This document shows, piece by piece, positions 56,516 to 64,000 of a stretch of DNA of 64,000 nt; position 1 is the first letter of the stretch; every line of letters starts with the position of its first letter. The notes under the pieces are model-generated. The model was not told the DNA's origin. It saw nothing but the letters and a program-made list of their open reading frames with translations, and ran no database searches. The position numbers and the translations under genes were made by a program. Origin of the DNA: Rhodanobacter sp. (GTDB lineage Bacteria; Pseudomonadota; Gammaproteobacteria; Xanthomonadales; Rhodanobacteraceae). The stretch covers positions 351,818-415,817 of the forward strand of contig SCRM01000021.1 of assembly GCA_004298045.1 (NCBI GenBank), read 5' to 3'.

Positions 56516-56604
56516 ACGCGTTGGCTATGGACTTACAACCATGAGCGGCCGAACATGGCGCTCGGCGGGATCACCCCATGCAGAAGTTGGCCTTGGCCGC
56601 ATAG
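56516..56604 (+). pseudogene. IS3-family transposase C-terminal fragment, frameshifted
   Basis: The plus strand encodes TRWLWTYNHERPNMALGGIT, the hallmark end of IS3-group OrfB integrases, then after a one-base deletion within ATCACCCCATG the frame resumes as MQKLALAA and TAG at 56602. Only about 30 codons remain and no upstream catalytic DDE region is present, so it is an inactive remnant. It abuts the histidine kinase fragment. Confidence 0.8.
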
Positions 56605-56660
56605 CCCCACTTCTGGCGTCTGCTAAAAATGGGGGGATTACCGGACGCTCCATGCCAGCT

Positions 56661-56740
56661 GGGCCGGCTGGCCGCTAACGACGCGCGGTGAGCTGGTCAG
56701 CGCCAACGGCTACCGGTTCGAGCCGGGCCGGCTGGCCGCT
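56661..56740 (+). repeat. Pair of 16-bp direct repeats in non-coding stretch
   Basis: GGGCCGGCTGGCCGCT occurs at 56661-56676 and 56725-56740. Both encode GRLAA, followed by a stop in the second copy (NGYRFEPGRLAA then TAG). It may be the duplicated tail of a lost gene. Within 56010-56881 I see no intact gene, only this and the fragments listed nearby. Confidence 0.5.
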
Positions 56741-56881
56741 TAGTGAAGCGTCCTCGTTCTTCCGAATCGGCCGGAAGTAGAGGTGGTTGATGATGTCATG
56801 CCAATGCTGCCGGACATGCTGGCCGCGCTGTGTTGCGCCCAAAAAGGTACAGCACTTGTTAAAAGCCTTGTAGGCGATACG

Positions 56882-57181
56882 TCAACGATCTAGCTGCCGC
56901 AAGAAAGCGATGAGGTTCCCTGGGGACCAACCGGGCTGGTTCAAATGAAACTTGGTCCAAAGATTGAAAACGTGAGCCTCTTGAGCGGTTGGAGCGCGAC
57001 TGCCTCCGCGGCTGACACACTCGGGCGTCGACAAGCGCATATCAAGCCCGCCTGATTTGATGATCACTGTCACGCAGACCTGCAAGCCATCCCGTCGACG
57101 ACGCTCTACTTGCTGAGTGATCCAGTCGGGGTTGGCATCCTGCAGGGAACGCTCGTCACTGGCAATCGATACGAAAATCAT
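56882..57181 (-). CDS. Hypothetical protein downstream of the Hhe-like gene
   Basis: A 99-residue protein of unknown family. GGAGAG lies six to seven bases before the ATG at 57181, which supports translation. The sequence begins MIFVSIASDERSLQDANPDW and includes QVERRRRDGLQVCVTVIIKS and a conserved-looking LWTKFHLNQPGWSPGNLIAFL end; no catalytic motif, signal peptide or membrane helix is seen. It follows the large defence-type gene on the same strand after 152 bases containing repeat copy B, so it might be an accessory of that system or an unrelated island gene. Confidence 0.6.
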   Translation of the reverse strand: MIFVSIASDERSLQDANPDWITQQVERRRRDGLQVCVTVIIKSGGLDMRLSTPECVSRGGSRAPTAQEAHVFNLWTKFHLNQPGWSPGNLIAFLRQLDR

Positions 57182-57279
57182 GGTCGCTCTCCAGATTCAG
57201 TGTCCTAAGCTTGCTTGATGCTTGTCGCATACTGCGAGACTGCATATTCTGGCACGCACAGTCGGAACCCGGGATGCGC

Positions 57280-57302
57280 ACCTTCGATAACACGGGCCAA
57301 TC
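57280..57302 (+). repeat. Direct repeat copy B, at the 3' end of the Hhe-like gene
   Basis: ACCTTCGATAACACGGGCCAATC matches copy A (56315-56337) at 20 of 23 positions and sits 32 bases beyond the stop of the helicase-nuclease gene. Confidence 0.6.
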
Positions 57303-57333
57303 CGCTCCTTCTCAAGCGTTGGGGCGTGAGCTG

Positions 57334-60300
57334 TTAGGGTTCGGCGCCTGGGCCTAGTACCCTCACAAGGCGGCCTCTGGCGGCGGCGGAAAGCCTTCGG
57401 ATCCCGAAAGTCCTCGCAACTTCAACGACGAGGTCACCGGTCCGGATCGATCTCGCTGCAGCGATGATTTCCTCAGGCGCCAGCTCCTCGATAACGCGAA
57501 CGTCTTCCTCTTGCTCTGGTACACGATAGATGTTCCAGCGACCAGGATCGTCAGCGGCCAGCCACACGAAATATCCATGCTCCGGCTCTGGATCCGGCTG
57601 AAAGTGACAGTGGCACCGAGCTAAGTCGAGGACACGCTCGGAAATAAGGCGGCCTGACCTTTTGAAACCGTGCGCGCGTGCGACCCGATCAACAAGTACT
57701 TTGTCCAGAATCGGGGCCTCTTGTTCCAGAACTTCGTGGATGCACTTCTCGAGCGTAGATTCATAGGACGCATCGTGGAAGTTGCTCGGTTGTAGTGATG
57801 ATTTCAGGCTGGAGAGATTGGCCATGCGGTAGACCTTTTTTATAGGCGCGGCCTCATCTGCGCTCGGACCGCGAGCAACCAAACGCGTGGCTTCTACCGC
57901 CAGGCCGCCATCATCCTTCTTCACCTCTGGCTTACAGGCAAGTATTTCAGTATCTTGGTCTCGCTCTGCATCTCTGTCCGCAATCGCGGCGCCTTCGGCT
58001 TCCATCGCTTTCGCTGCTGCCGCCGCTTCGAGCGCTCTGGCTCGCTGCAATTCAGCCGTCCGAGAACGTTGCCTCTCCAGTTCAGAGCCAATGGCTCTAT
58101 GCAGTCGTTCAAGGGCGCCGTCGCGATCAACCCACCATTCGGTTGACCAAACACGTATCAGCTGCCAGCCGAGACCACGCAGGATCTCACTCCGAATCTT
58201 GTCGCGATCCCGCGCCGTCGCTGCACTGTGATAAGTTGCGCCATCGCACTCGATGCCAACCAAATAGTCGCCGGGTCGATCCGGATGCACGATGCCCAGA
58301 TCGATCCTGAAGCGCGACACGCCAATCTGAGAATGGGTTTCCCACCCCTTCGCCTGCAGCCCCAAGGCAACGAACCGTTCGAACGGCGAGTCGTAACCTC
58401 CCACGGAGCCACGCACGGCGGCGGCGATGGCCTTCGGCCCCTGATGTGCAAACTCGATGAAGTGGCGCAGATCATGTACGGCCTGCGCCGACGTACGGTT
58501 GAGGTCAATCATTGAGGGATCGAACGAAGTGAACACCATCATCTCGCGACGAGCACGCGTCACGGCAACGTTCAAACGGCGCCAGCCGCCTTCGCGATTG
58601 AGCGGCCCGAAATTCATGGACATCACGCTAGCGCCGGGCTCGGTAGGACCGATTCCGATACCCAGGATGATCAAGTCACGCTCGTCGCCCTGCATGGTCT
58701 CCAGATTCTTGACGACAACGGGTTCGGGCAGATCGCCCTTGAAGAACGGTTCGATCTCCCGATGGTCGCACCTCGCTCGGTCGAGAAGATCATCGACCAA
58801 CTGTTGCTGCTCGACATTAAGGGTAATGATTCCGATGGACTGGCCGGATGCGATAAATTCAGGGTCTGTAAGCCGCTTGACCACCTCCGCTACGATAGCT
58901 TTGGCCTCAATCTGATTCCGCCGTCCACCCTTACCCTGCGCATATATGCCATCGACCTTGTGCCAGGAAACGGCACTCGCGCGTGTATCAGCCGCCGGAA
59001 AGGTGATCAGACTTCCATCGTAGTAGTGATAATTGGAGAACGTGATAAGGCTTTCGTGCCGACTACGGTAATGCCAGGTCAGGCTGTGCTGTGGCACACC
59101 GGCACCGATGCATTCGTCAAGGATGCTCGCCAGATCCTCGTCGGTATCGTCCTCACCCGTACTCGAACCTCGATTGAAGAAGCTGGTAGGCGGCATTTGT
59201 CGTGGATCGCCCGCAATGACCACTTGCTTGCCACGTGCGATAGAACCCACCGCGTCCCAAGGAGCTATCTGGGAAGCTTCATCAAAAATAACCAGGTCAA
59301 ACAGCTCGTGATCAGCTGGCAGGTACTGAGCAATCGACATTGGACTCATCAACATGCACGGCGCCAGGACTGTGAAGTCCTGGCCCATCTCTTGGGCCAG
59401 CTGTCGAACCGGCTTGTGACGACGCTGCTTTTGCAACTCATACTTGAGGATGCCAAAGCCGCCGCGCTTTGTAACTCCATTTTTGTCCGGGATGTTGCCT
59501 GAGAGCTTGGCGCGAATGTAAGCCGAGGTGAGTGCGCGTAAGCCGTCCACGGCGGCAGCGTATGCGTCGATGTCACTCTGTTGTTCGGCCGGCACGAAGT
59601 GGCACAAAAGCGGCTCCGCATCGATCATCTTGGAAGCAAACCAGCGGGCATATGCTGCCTCGAAGCTATGGGTAACTGAACCCTCAGGAAGCGTCCCTTG
59701 CTCTACCGCTTCAACCAAAGGTTGTAATCCGCAAGTGATTGCCTCTTGGCGTACGCGACGCCAACTGCACCAAGCATGAAGGGCGTTCTCGCCCTCGACC
59801 ACCGCCTGGACGTTGGCGAACAGCTCCGGTACCTGTCGATAAAGGTCGACTTCACTGCCCGCAGCTTTGTTAAATCGCTCGGTTGCATCGGAAAGAGCTT
59901 TGTACCGATCCGAGAGCTGGCCGATAGCCTCGGCAACGGGACCATTCGGCGCTAACAGGTCATTACCGTCAATCACCAGGTTTTGCATTACGTGGCGAAG
60001 CTTCACCAGCTGCTCAGGTGAATTGGCCAGCGGAATTAGATTCGCACAAAGGCTATCCGCCAATTTGGTCGCACACGCCATGCGCGTCACATCGGTGCCC
60101 AGTGCAGACCACCCTGGCACATCCCGGAGGGTGCATCCCAGGGCGTCAACCTTGGCCACAAGTTTTTCCATCGCGACGAGCCGTGGGAGGTCTGCTTCCA
60201 CGTTGAGTGGAGCGGACGTTCCTGCAGTACCTGCGAGCGCTTTGGCCACTCCTTTCTTGGCCAGCGTGGCAAGGAACCAAAACTTCCTTGACGCCTCGGC

Positions 60301-63222
60301 CCATTCACTTCGTAGCGATTCGACGTTGATGCGGCGGACGGCCTCCGGCGCGTAGCGCTGCGACAATCGATCCTCCAGAGCCCCATAGTCCTTCAGTAGC
60401 GACGCCGCCTGCTGAGCAGCTGAACGAATCGACTTCAACGCCGGCGAGAAGGCGAAATGCAGATCTATGCCATGCGCGTCTGGCAGAAGGCGGACAAATT
60501 CGAGCAGTTTGGCGGCCGCGGGCACCGAACCGCCTACCGACAGCCCAGTCTTTTGTACGACCTGTGCACAAGCTTCATCGCAAGCCTTGAGTGCGACTTG
60601 TACCTGATGAGCCGCTCCTACCATGACTTCTTGCCAGGCATTGGACCACTCGGTCCGAGTTACCAGCGTCATTCGTGCGCCGACGCCGCGGGCGGCGTCT
60701 CTGTTTAGATCCAAGCGCCGGGCAACCTCCCGCAAATGTTCCATCTGAGCGGCGTCATGATCCGTACCCTCGGGCCACGACAGTCGAGGAGTGGCCGGCG
60801 TGGCATCCTTTACGACTCGACCGATAGCCTCATATACCGACCAGCCGTTGGGCCAGTGCCTATGTAGCACCTGGACCACTTCGTTGAGGCGGTCCCTAAG
60901 TGATCGGACCCTTTGGGCCTGCGTATCCCACTCCGCTTCCGACAGGGTGTCGCGAGACGTCCATGCGCGGTCAAGTTGCTGAAGCACGTGCATCTTGGAG
61001 GATTTGCTTGAATGCAGTTCCAGGCAGAACTGGCCGATGCCCTTGTTTTCCAGCCGCCGCTTTACTACATCCAATGCAGCCATCTTCTCGGCCACGAACA
61101 ACACGCGCCTCCCTAACGCGAGGTTGTGCGCGATCATGTTGGCGATGGTCTGCGACTTACCGGTACCTGGTGGTCCGTCCAGCACGAAGCTGTGCCCCTT
61201 AGCGGATGCAACTACGGCCGCCAATTGCGAAGAGTCAGCGGGTAGAGGAGTGAACAGCTCGCGGGGATCGACGGTTCTATCCAGATCGTCGGGCTTAGGG
61301 AACTCCCCCGCCGACTCCAGCATGGACCCACCAAGTTTGTGGTTCAGCAAGTGCCGCACCACGTCGTTCTGCATCAGCAGTTCGGAACGATCGATCAGGT
61401 CGCGCCACATCAGGTACTTCGCGAAGGAAAACGTCCCCAGGGCGACTTCGGTGGTGACCTCGAAGCCGGGCATATCGCGCACCGCGCGGCGCACGATATT
61501 CCAGATTCCCTCGACATCAATGCCGCTTTCGTCCGTTGGTAGGTCGCCGCTCAGGCCGGAAATATTGAGCTGGAAGTCGTGACGAAGCAGTTCTAAAAGT
61601 GTCAAGTTGAACCGCGGCTCATCATCCAACATGGACATCTTCACACCGGACAACACGCTGCGCCGCTCCAGATGTACGGGCAGCAAGATCAGAGGGGCAA
61701 GGTAGCTCTTGGGGTCGTCTTTGCTTTTTTTCCAGTGCAGGAAACCAATAGCGAGAAAGAGAGTGTTGGACCCTCCCTCTTCGAGATCCGAGCGTGCTTT
61801 ACGGTAAAGATCGACGAGAGCCGCATCGAGTTTGTCCTTCTCCATTCGGGAGAGCACCTCATGGCGTGTCATGGCCTGCCGGGAGGCTGCCTCCTCGAGA
61901 CTTTCACGATTGCGCTTCTCGTAGATTTCGCTATCCCGACCGCCCACTTCGAGGTCAGGCATGGGGGCAATGCGAATGCTCACGTTGGCTGCGAGGACGT
62001 CCTCGAGTTCTGCCGGATCCGGACAGATCAGGCGAATTGCTTTGGCGCTTTCAGGTAAATGCAGGAGGCGGTTTCGTGTAGTCAGGTCGAGCAGCTTTCG
62101 TTGCCAAAGCTCCAGCTTGTCTGCTGCGGTGGCAGGCTCTTCTTTGACCTCGACGTCAAAGGCCGGCAGTTCGGGCGCCGATTCCAGAGCATCGCTGACC
62201 TTCGGAGCTTGCTCGCCATGTGTCTCGCAGGCGACCTTTGCAGTTACGGTCAGTGGCCGCACCTTCTGCATACGTGCTCGGCGCAAATCGACTGCCATCA
62301 CGAAGTCATCGTCGGTCAGCTCCCGCTTGGCGACATCTACCGCATGGCTGAATCCTGGAGCGGGCGATTGCGTGGCCAACGTAGTTTCGAAGACCAGCAG
62401 TTCCTGAAGTTCAATGCGCTTTCGCACCGATGAGGCATCTTCATTGAGTACCTGTGAAAACTCCTGTGGCTGTAGCCAGACACCCGTGAATGCATGTCCC
62501 TTAGTCAACAAAACAATAGGATTGAGTCCTGCCTGCTCCAAGGCAGCTGCAAATAAGAGTGCGGTATCCATGCAGGTACCAACGCAGCCATCGAGCACTC
62601 GCGACGGTGACCGAATCTTTTGCCCCTCCTGCTCGAAGCTTGCCGGGGGCAATGCATAACTGATTCGGTACCCGCAGACAGCAGACCAAACGCTGGATGT
62701 CAGTTCCCAGGCGCGTTGGCGGGAGCCCTCCTTATATCCGTCAATGCCGTCAGGTCGGCCCGCACGACGCAAAACATCCGACGCACTCTTGAGCACCCTG
62801 TCGACCGCGGGATCGTTGGGCGTACAGAATGCGGCCAAAAGCTCCGGCATGCTGCCAGCGCCACCCCACTGATTCCGAGCAAGCAATTCGATCTGGAAGT
62901 GACGTTCGGCGACGACGGCGCTCTGTGAGCATAGGCGAAGGTGCACCGACGCATGCATCCCTTCGGTCAGATCCGCCAGATAGCCCTCTTTAAGATCAAC
63001 ATCGCGATCCGTAATCGCTAACGAGGAATCCGGGCCGAGTCTGTCGATACGCCATGTCTTCGCAGCAGCGAACGGTAGGCTTGGCTCGAGCTCTAGAGTC
63101 AGGTCGTCAAGACCTGCTTGGTCGTTACTCGTGATGGTCAGTTGCCGTAGCAGCGGTACGGCGTTCTGATGCGATGCCAGCCCCAACTTGGTGCTGACAA
63201 TCCCATCGATAGAGATTCCCAT
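57334..63222 (-). CDS. Hhe-like DUF4011-helicase-Vsr-like nuclease-DUF3320 defence protein
   Basis: A 1962-residue single-gene protein. Residues 200-255 hold a transglutaminase-like segment (GTCMDTALLFAAALEQAG, LLTKGHAFTGVWL; Cys217, His243). DUF4011 begins about residue 368 (LWQRKLLDLTTRNRLLHL). A superfamily 1 helicase follows: Walker A LDGPPGTGKSQTIANMI (683-690), motif II VIFDEASQIAPWDAVG near 1310, and motifs V/VI ETMQGDERDLIILG and RRLNVAVTRAR. About residues 1605-1715 are a Vsr/MTES_1575-type nuclease (SPFERFVALGLQAKGW, FRIDLGIVHPD, GIECDGATYH). The C-terminus (EEIIAAARSIRTGDLVVEVA) fits DUF3320. This order is the published Hhe anti-phage architecture; by family knowledge it should sense and degrade invading DNA. 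Codon use and GC are visibly lower than the flanks, suggesting transfer. It is complete, with no frameshift. Confidence 0.88.
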   Translation of the reverse strand: MGISIDGIVSTKLGLASHQNAVPLLRQLTITSNDQAGLDDLTLELEPSLPFAAAKTWRIDRLGPDSSLAITDRDVDLKEGYLADLTEGMHASVHLRLCSQSAVVAERHFQIELLARNQWGGAGSMPELLAAFCTPNDPAVDRVLKSASDVLRRAGRPDGIDGYKEGSRQRAWELTSSVWSAVCGYRISYALPPASFEQEGQKIRSPSRVLDGCVGTCMDTALLFAAALEQAGLNPIVLLTKGHAFTGVWLQPQEFSQVLNEDASSVRKRIELQELLVFETTLATQSPAPGFSHAVDVAKRELTDDDFVMAVDLRRARMQKVRPLTVTAKVACETHGEQAPKVSDALESAPELPAFDVEVKEEPATAADKLELWQRKLLDLTTRNRLLHLPESAKAIRLICPDPAELEDVLAANVSIRIAPMPDLEVGGRDSEIYEKRNRESLEEAASRQAMTRHEVLSRMEKDKLDAALVDLYRKARSDLEEGGSNTLFLAIGFLHWKKSKDDPKSYLAPLILLPVHLERRSVLSGVKMSMLDDEPRFNLTLLELLRHDFQLNISGLSGDLPTDESGIDVEGIWNIVRRAVRDMPGFEVTTEVALGTFSFAKYLMWRDLIDRSELLMQNDVVRHLLNHKLGGSMLESAGEFPKPDDLDRTVDPRELFTPLPADSSQLAAVVASAKGHSFVLDGPPGTGKSQTIANMIAHNLALGRRVLFVAEKMAALDVVKRRLENKGIGQFCLELHSSKSSKMHVLQQLDRAWTSRDTLSEAEWDTQAQRVRSLRDRLNEVVQVLHRHWPNGWSVYEAIGRVVKDATPATPRLSWPEGTDHDAAQMEHLREVARRLDLNRDAARGVGARMTLVTRTEWSNAWQEVMVGAAHQVQVALKACDEACAQVVQKTGLSVGGSVPAAAKLLEFVRLLPDAHGIDLHFAFSPALKSIRSAAQQAASLLKDYGALEDRLSQRYAPEAVRRINVESLRSEWAEASRKFWFLATLAKKGVAKALAGTAGTSAPLNVEADLPRLVAMEKLVAKVDALGCTLRDVPGWSALGTDVTRMACATKLADSLCANLIPLANSPEQLVKLRHVMQNLVIDGNDLLAPNGPVAEAIGQLSDRYKALSDATERFNKAAGSEVDLYRQVPELFANVQAVVEGENALHAWCSWRRVRQEAITCGLQPLVEAVEQGTLPEGSVTHSFEAAYARWFASKMIDAEPLLCHFVPAEQQSDIDAYAAAVDGLRALTSAYIRAKLSGNIPDKNGVTKRGGFGILKYELQKQRRHKPVRQLAQEMGQDFTVLAPCMLMSPMSIAQYLPADHELFDLVIFDEASQIAPWDAVGSIARGKQVVIAGDPRQMPPTSFFNRGSSTGEDDTDEDLASILDECIGAGVPQHSLTWHYRSRHESLITFSNYHYYDGSLITFPAADTRASAVSWHKVDGIYAQGKGGRRNQIEAKAIVAEVVKRLTDPEFIASGQSIGIITLNVEQQQLVDDLLDRARCDHREIEPFFKGDLPEPVVVKNLETMQGDERDLIILGIGIGPTEPGASVMSMNFGPLNREGGWRRLNVAVTRARREMMVFTSFDPSMIDLNRTSAQAVHDLRHFIEFAHQGPKAIAAAVRGSVGGYDSPFERFVALGLQAKGWETHSQIGVSRFRIDLGIVHPDRPGDYLVGIECDGATYHSAATARDRDKIRSEILRGLGWQLIRVWSTEWWVDRDGALERLHRAIGSELERQRSRTAELQRARALEAAAAAKAMEAEGAAIADRDAERDQDTEILACKPEVKKDDGGLAVEATRLVARGPSADEAAPIKKVYRMANLSSLKSSLQPSNFHDASYESTLEKCIHEVLEQEAPILDKVLVDRVARAHGFKRSGRLISERVLDLARCHCHFQPDPEPEHGYFVWLAADDPGRWNIYRVPEQEEDVRVIEELAPEEIIAAARSIRTGDLVVEVARTFGIRRLSAAARGRLVRVLGPGAEP

Positions 63223-63373
63223 GGCCCCTGTCCTTCCGACACCGCTGCAACGAACGGATCATAGGCCCGAATGGCGGAAGTTTCGACCTTTCCATCTGCG
63301 CCTTACCGAGCACAGATATCCGCACCGCGCCCTCCTTGAGGGCACCTTGGCGGATGTCGGATAGACAGTTTCT

Positions 63374-63403
63374 CTACCCTCGATAACTTGGCCTAATCAC
63401 CCA
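63374..63403 (+). repeat. Direct repeat copy C, upstream of the Hhe-like gene
   Basis: CTACCCTCGATAAC then TTGGCCTAATCACCCA lies about 150 bases upstream of the helicase-nuclease start. A small hairpin CAGGCT..AGCCTG follows at about 63402-63425. Apart from this, the 353-base gap 63223-63575 shows no gene; the promoter of the large gene must lie within the first part. Confidence 0.65.
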
Positions 63404-63575
63404 GGCTTCGGCCGAGAGGAGCCTGACCGCACGAACTCCTGTCCAGACCCGTCGCCCGCACCTAGTTCGGACGCGACGCGTAAGCCCTTAGGTCATCGGC
63501 CAGGCCGCCAGATGGACATCCGCAACCGGTCGAATCCTGCCTGTCACCAAGCCCTCGCGCAAGCAGGCGACCTCA

Positions 63576-64000
63576 TCAGTTGTAACCAGCATGCGCCGGA
63601 TTGGGCTTCATCGGCTGGCGCCGGTAGACCGGCTGTATCCTGAACCTGTCGATCCACTCGGGTTGCGGATCGTGGCTGTCGAAGTGCATCACATCGATCG
63701 GCCGGTCGATGCGTCGAGACACATCGTACAGGGCAGTCAACAGGGTGCGAACGCTGCGCTCCGCAACTTTCTGGTCACCACCTAGCGCGATGACCAGGCT
63801 GTCCGGCTCGGTGCCCTTCGCCCACTTGAGCCCGGCGACGTAGGCCACCTCGACTTCCCGGATACCGGGGAGAGCGGCCTGCAGCTCCCTCACCAACGCT
63901 TTGGGCAACTGATCGAGCTTGTAGATGCTTTGCTCGCTCTTGCCATCAATATCAGCCGTCCATTTCTGTACCGGCGCGACCTCGCCGTCGCGCAAGAGTC
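63576..64000 (-). CDS. SseB C-terminal-like domain protein, cut by the window edge
   Basis: At least 141 codons; the frame stays open to the end of the window with no ATG and no stop before it, so the N-terminus is outside. LVRELQAALPGIREVEVAYVAG, SLVIALGGD, LLTALYDVSRRIDRPIDVMHFD and RIQPVYRR resemble the SseB C-terminal domain (PF14581; enhanced serine sensitivity protein). Such domains occur in small cytoplasmic proteins and toxin immunity-like neighbours; role here unknown. A TTG at 63995 is the only internal candidate start near the edge. Confidence 0.5.
   Translation of the reverse strand, partial: LLRDGEVAPVQKWTADIDGKSEQSIYKLDQLPKALVRELQAALPGIREVEVAYVAGLKWAKGTEPDSLVIALGGDQKVAERSVRTLLTALYDVSRRIDRPIDVMHFDSHDPQPEWIDRFRIQPVYRRQPMKPNPAHAGYN

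Noticed and set aside
56313..63403. Integron attC sites for the three repeats
   Set aside because: No RYYYAAC/GTTRRRY core pair and no cassette-sized inverted structure; no integrase gene in the window.
63518..63550. tRNA 3' end (GGTCGAATCCTGCC..CACCA) as an attachment site
   Set aside because: T-stem bases do not pair, acceptor length is wrong and no D or anticodon arm is found. It may be a chance match or a very decayed fragment.
55361..64000. An intact prophage
   Set aside because: Only small phage-like genes are seen; no integrase, capsid, terminase or lysis gene. Accessory island is the safer description.

Overview
The window is GC-rich, tightly packed bacterial chromosome. Protein content points to the Gammaproteobacteria, order Lysobacterales/Xanthomonadales, probably a Rhodanobacteraceae relative (genus not resolvable by eye). 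Support comes from methionine synthase split into two genes behind an ArsR-methyltransferase, a 180-kDa-type NAD glutamate dehydrogenase, a fused E1 alpha/beta 2-oxoacid dehydrogenase, and the block aat / trxB / ftsK / lolA / rarA, which follows the E. coli order.

Bases 1-35,000 are mostly housekeeping and catabolic genes: the methionine operon (ArsR-type regulator-methyltransferase, MetH N-part, MetH C-part), two acyl-CoA dehydrogenases (the second a glutaryl-CoA dehydrogenase next to the fused E1), an RND efflux adaptor-permease pair, glutamate dehydrogenase, NAD kinase, a cytosolic 5'-nucleotidase, an aldo/keto reductase, two transporters, two secreted peptidases (M61 and M28), a periplasmic methyltransferase-like protein and mfd. 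Many intergenic gaps carry arrays of a degenerate 7-bp repeat (GGGATTC-like), often as an inverted pair around a hairpin.

Bases 35,264-41,763 hold the most unusual gene set: a RibD-type reductase, a CDP-alcohol phosphotransferase fused to a sulfatase-like domain (divergent), then a tightly coupled run of an MDR dehydrogenase lacking a classical zinc ligand, a 6-pyruvoyltetrahydropterin-synthase homologue with an altered zinc site, a GT4 glycosyltransferase and a YbhN-type membrane flippase homologue. I read this as a candidate uncharacterised pathway that makes and exports a pteridine-like glycosylated or phospho-linked product.

Bases 41,890-55,360 return to core functions: Slp lipoprotein, rlmJ, aat, a FemAB-like protein, a DUF2199 protein, trxB, ftsK, the D-alanine catabolic pair dadX-dadA facing its likely Lrp-type regulator, lolA, a YoaK-type membrane protein and rarA. 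The gene that follows rarA in E. coli (serS) is absent here. From about 55,370 to the end lies an accessory region with visibly lower GC: small phage-like genes around a perfect palindrome, gene fragments (histidine kinase tail abutting a frameshifted transposase tail), a small hypothetical gene and a 1962-residue DUF4011-helicase-Vsr-like nuclease-DUF3320 protein matching the Hhe anti-phage architecture, bracketed by related ~23-30 bp repeats. The window ends inside a gene with an SseB C-terminal-like domain.
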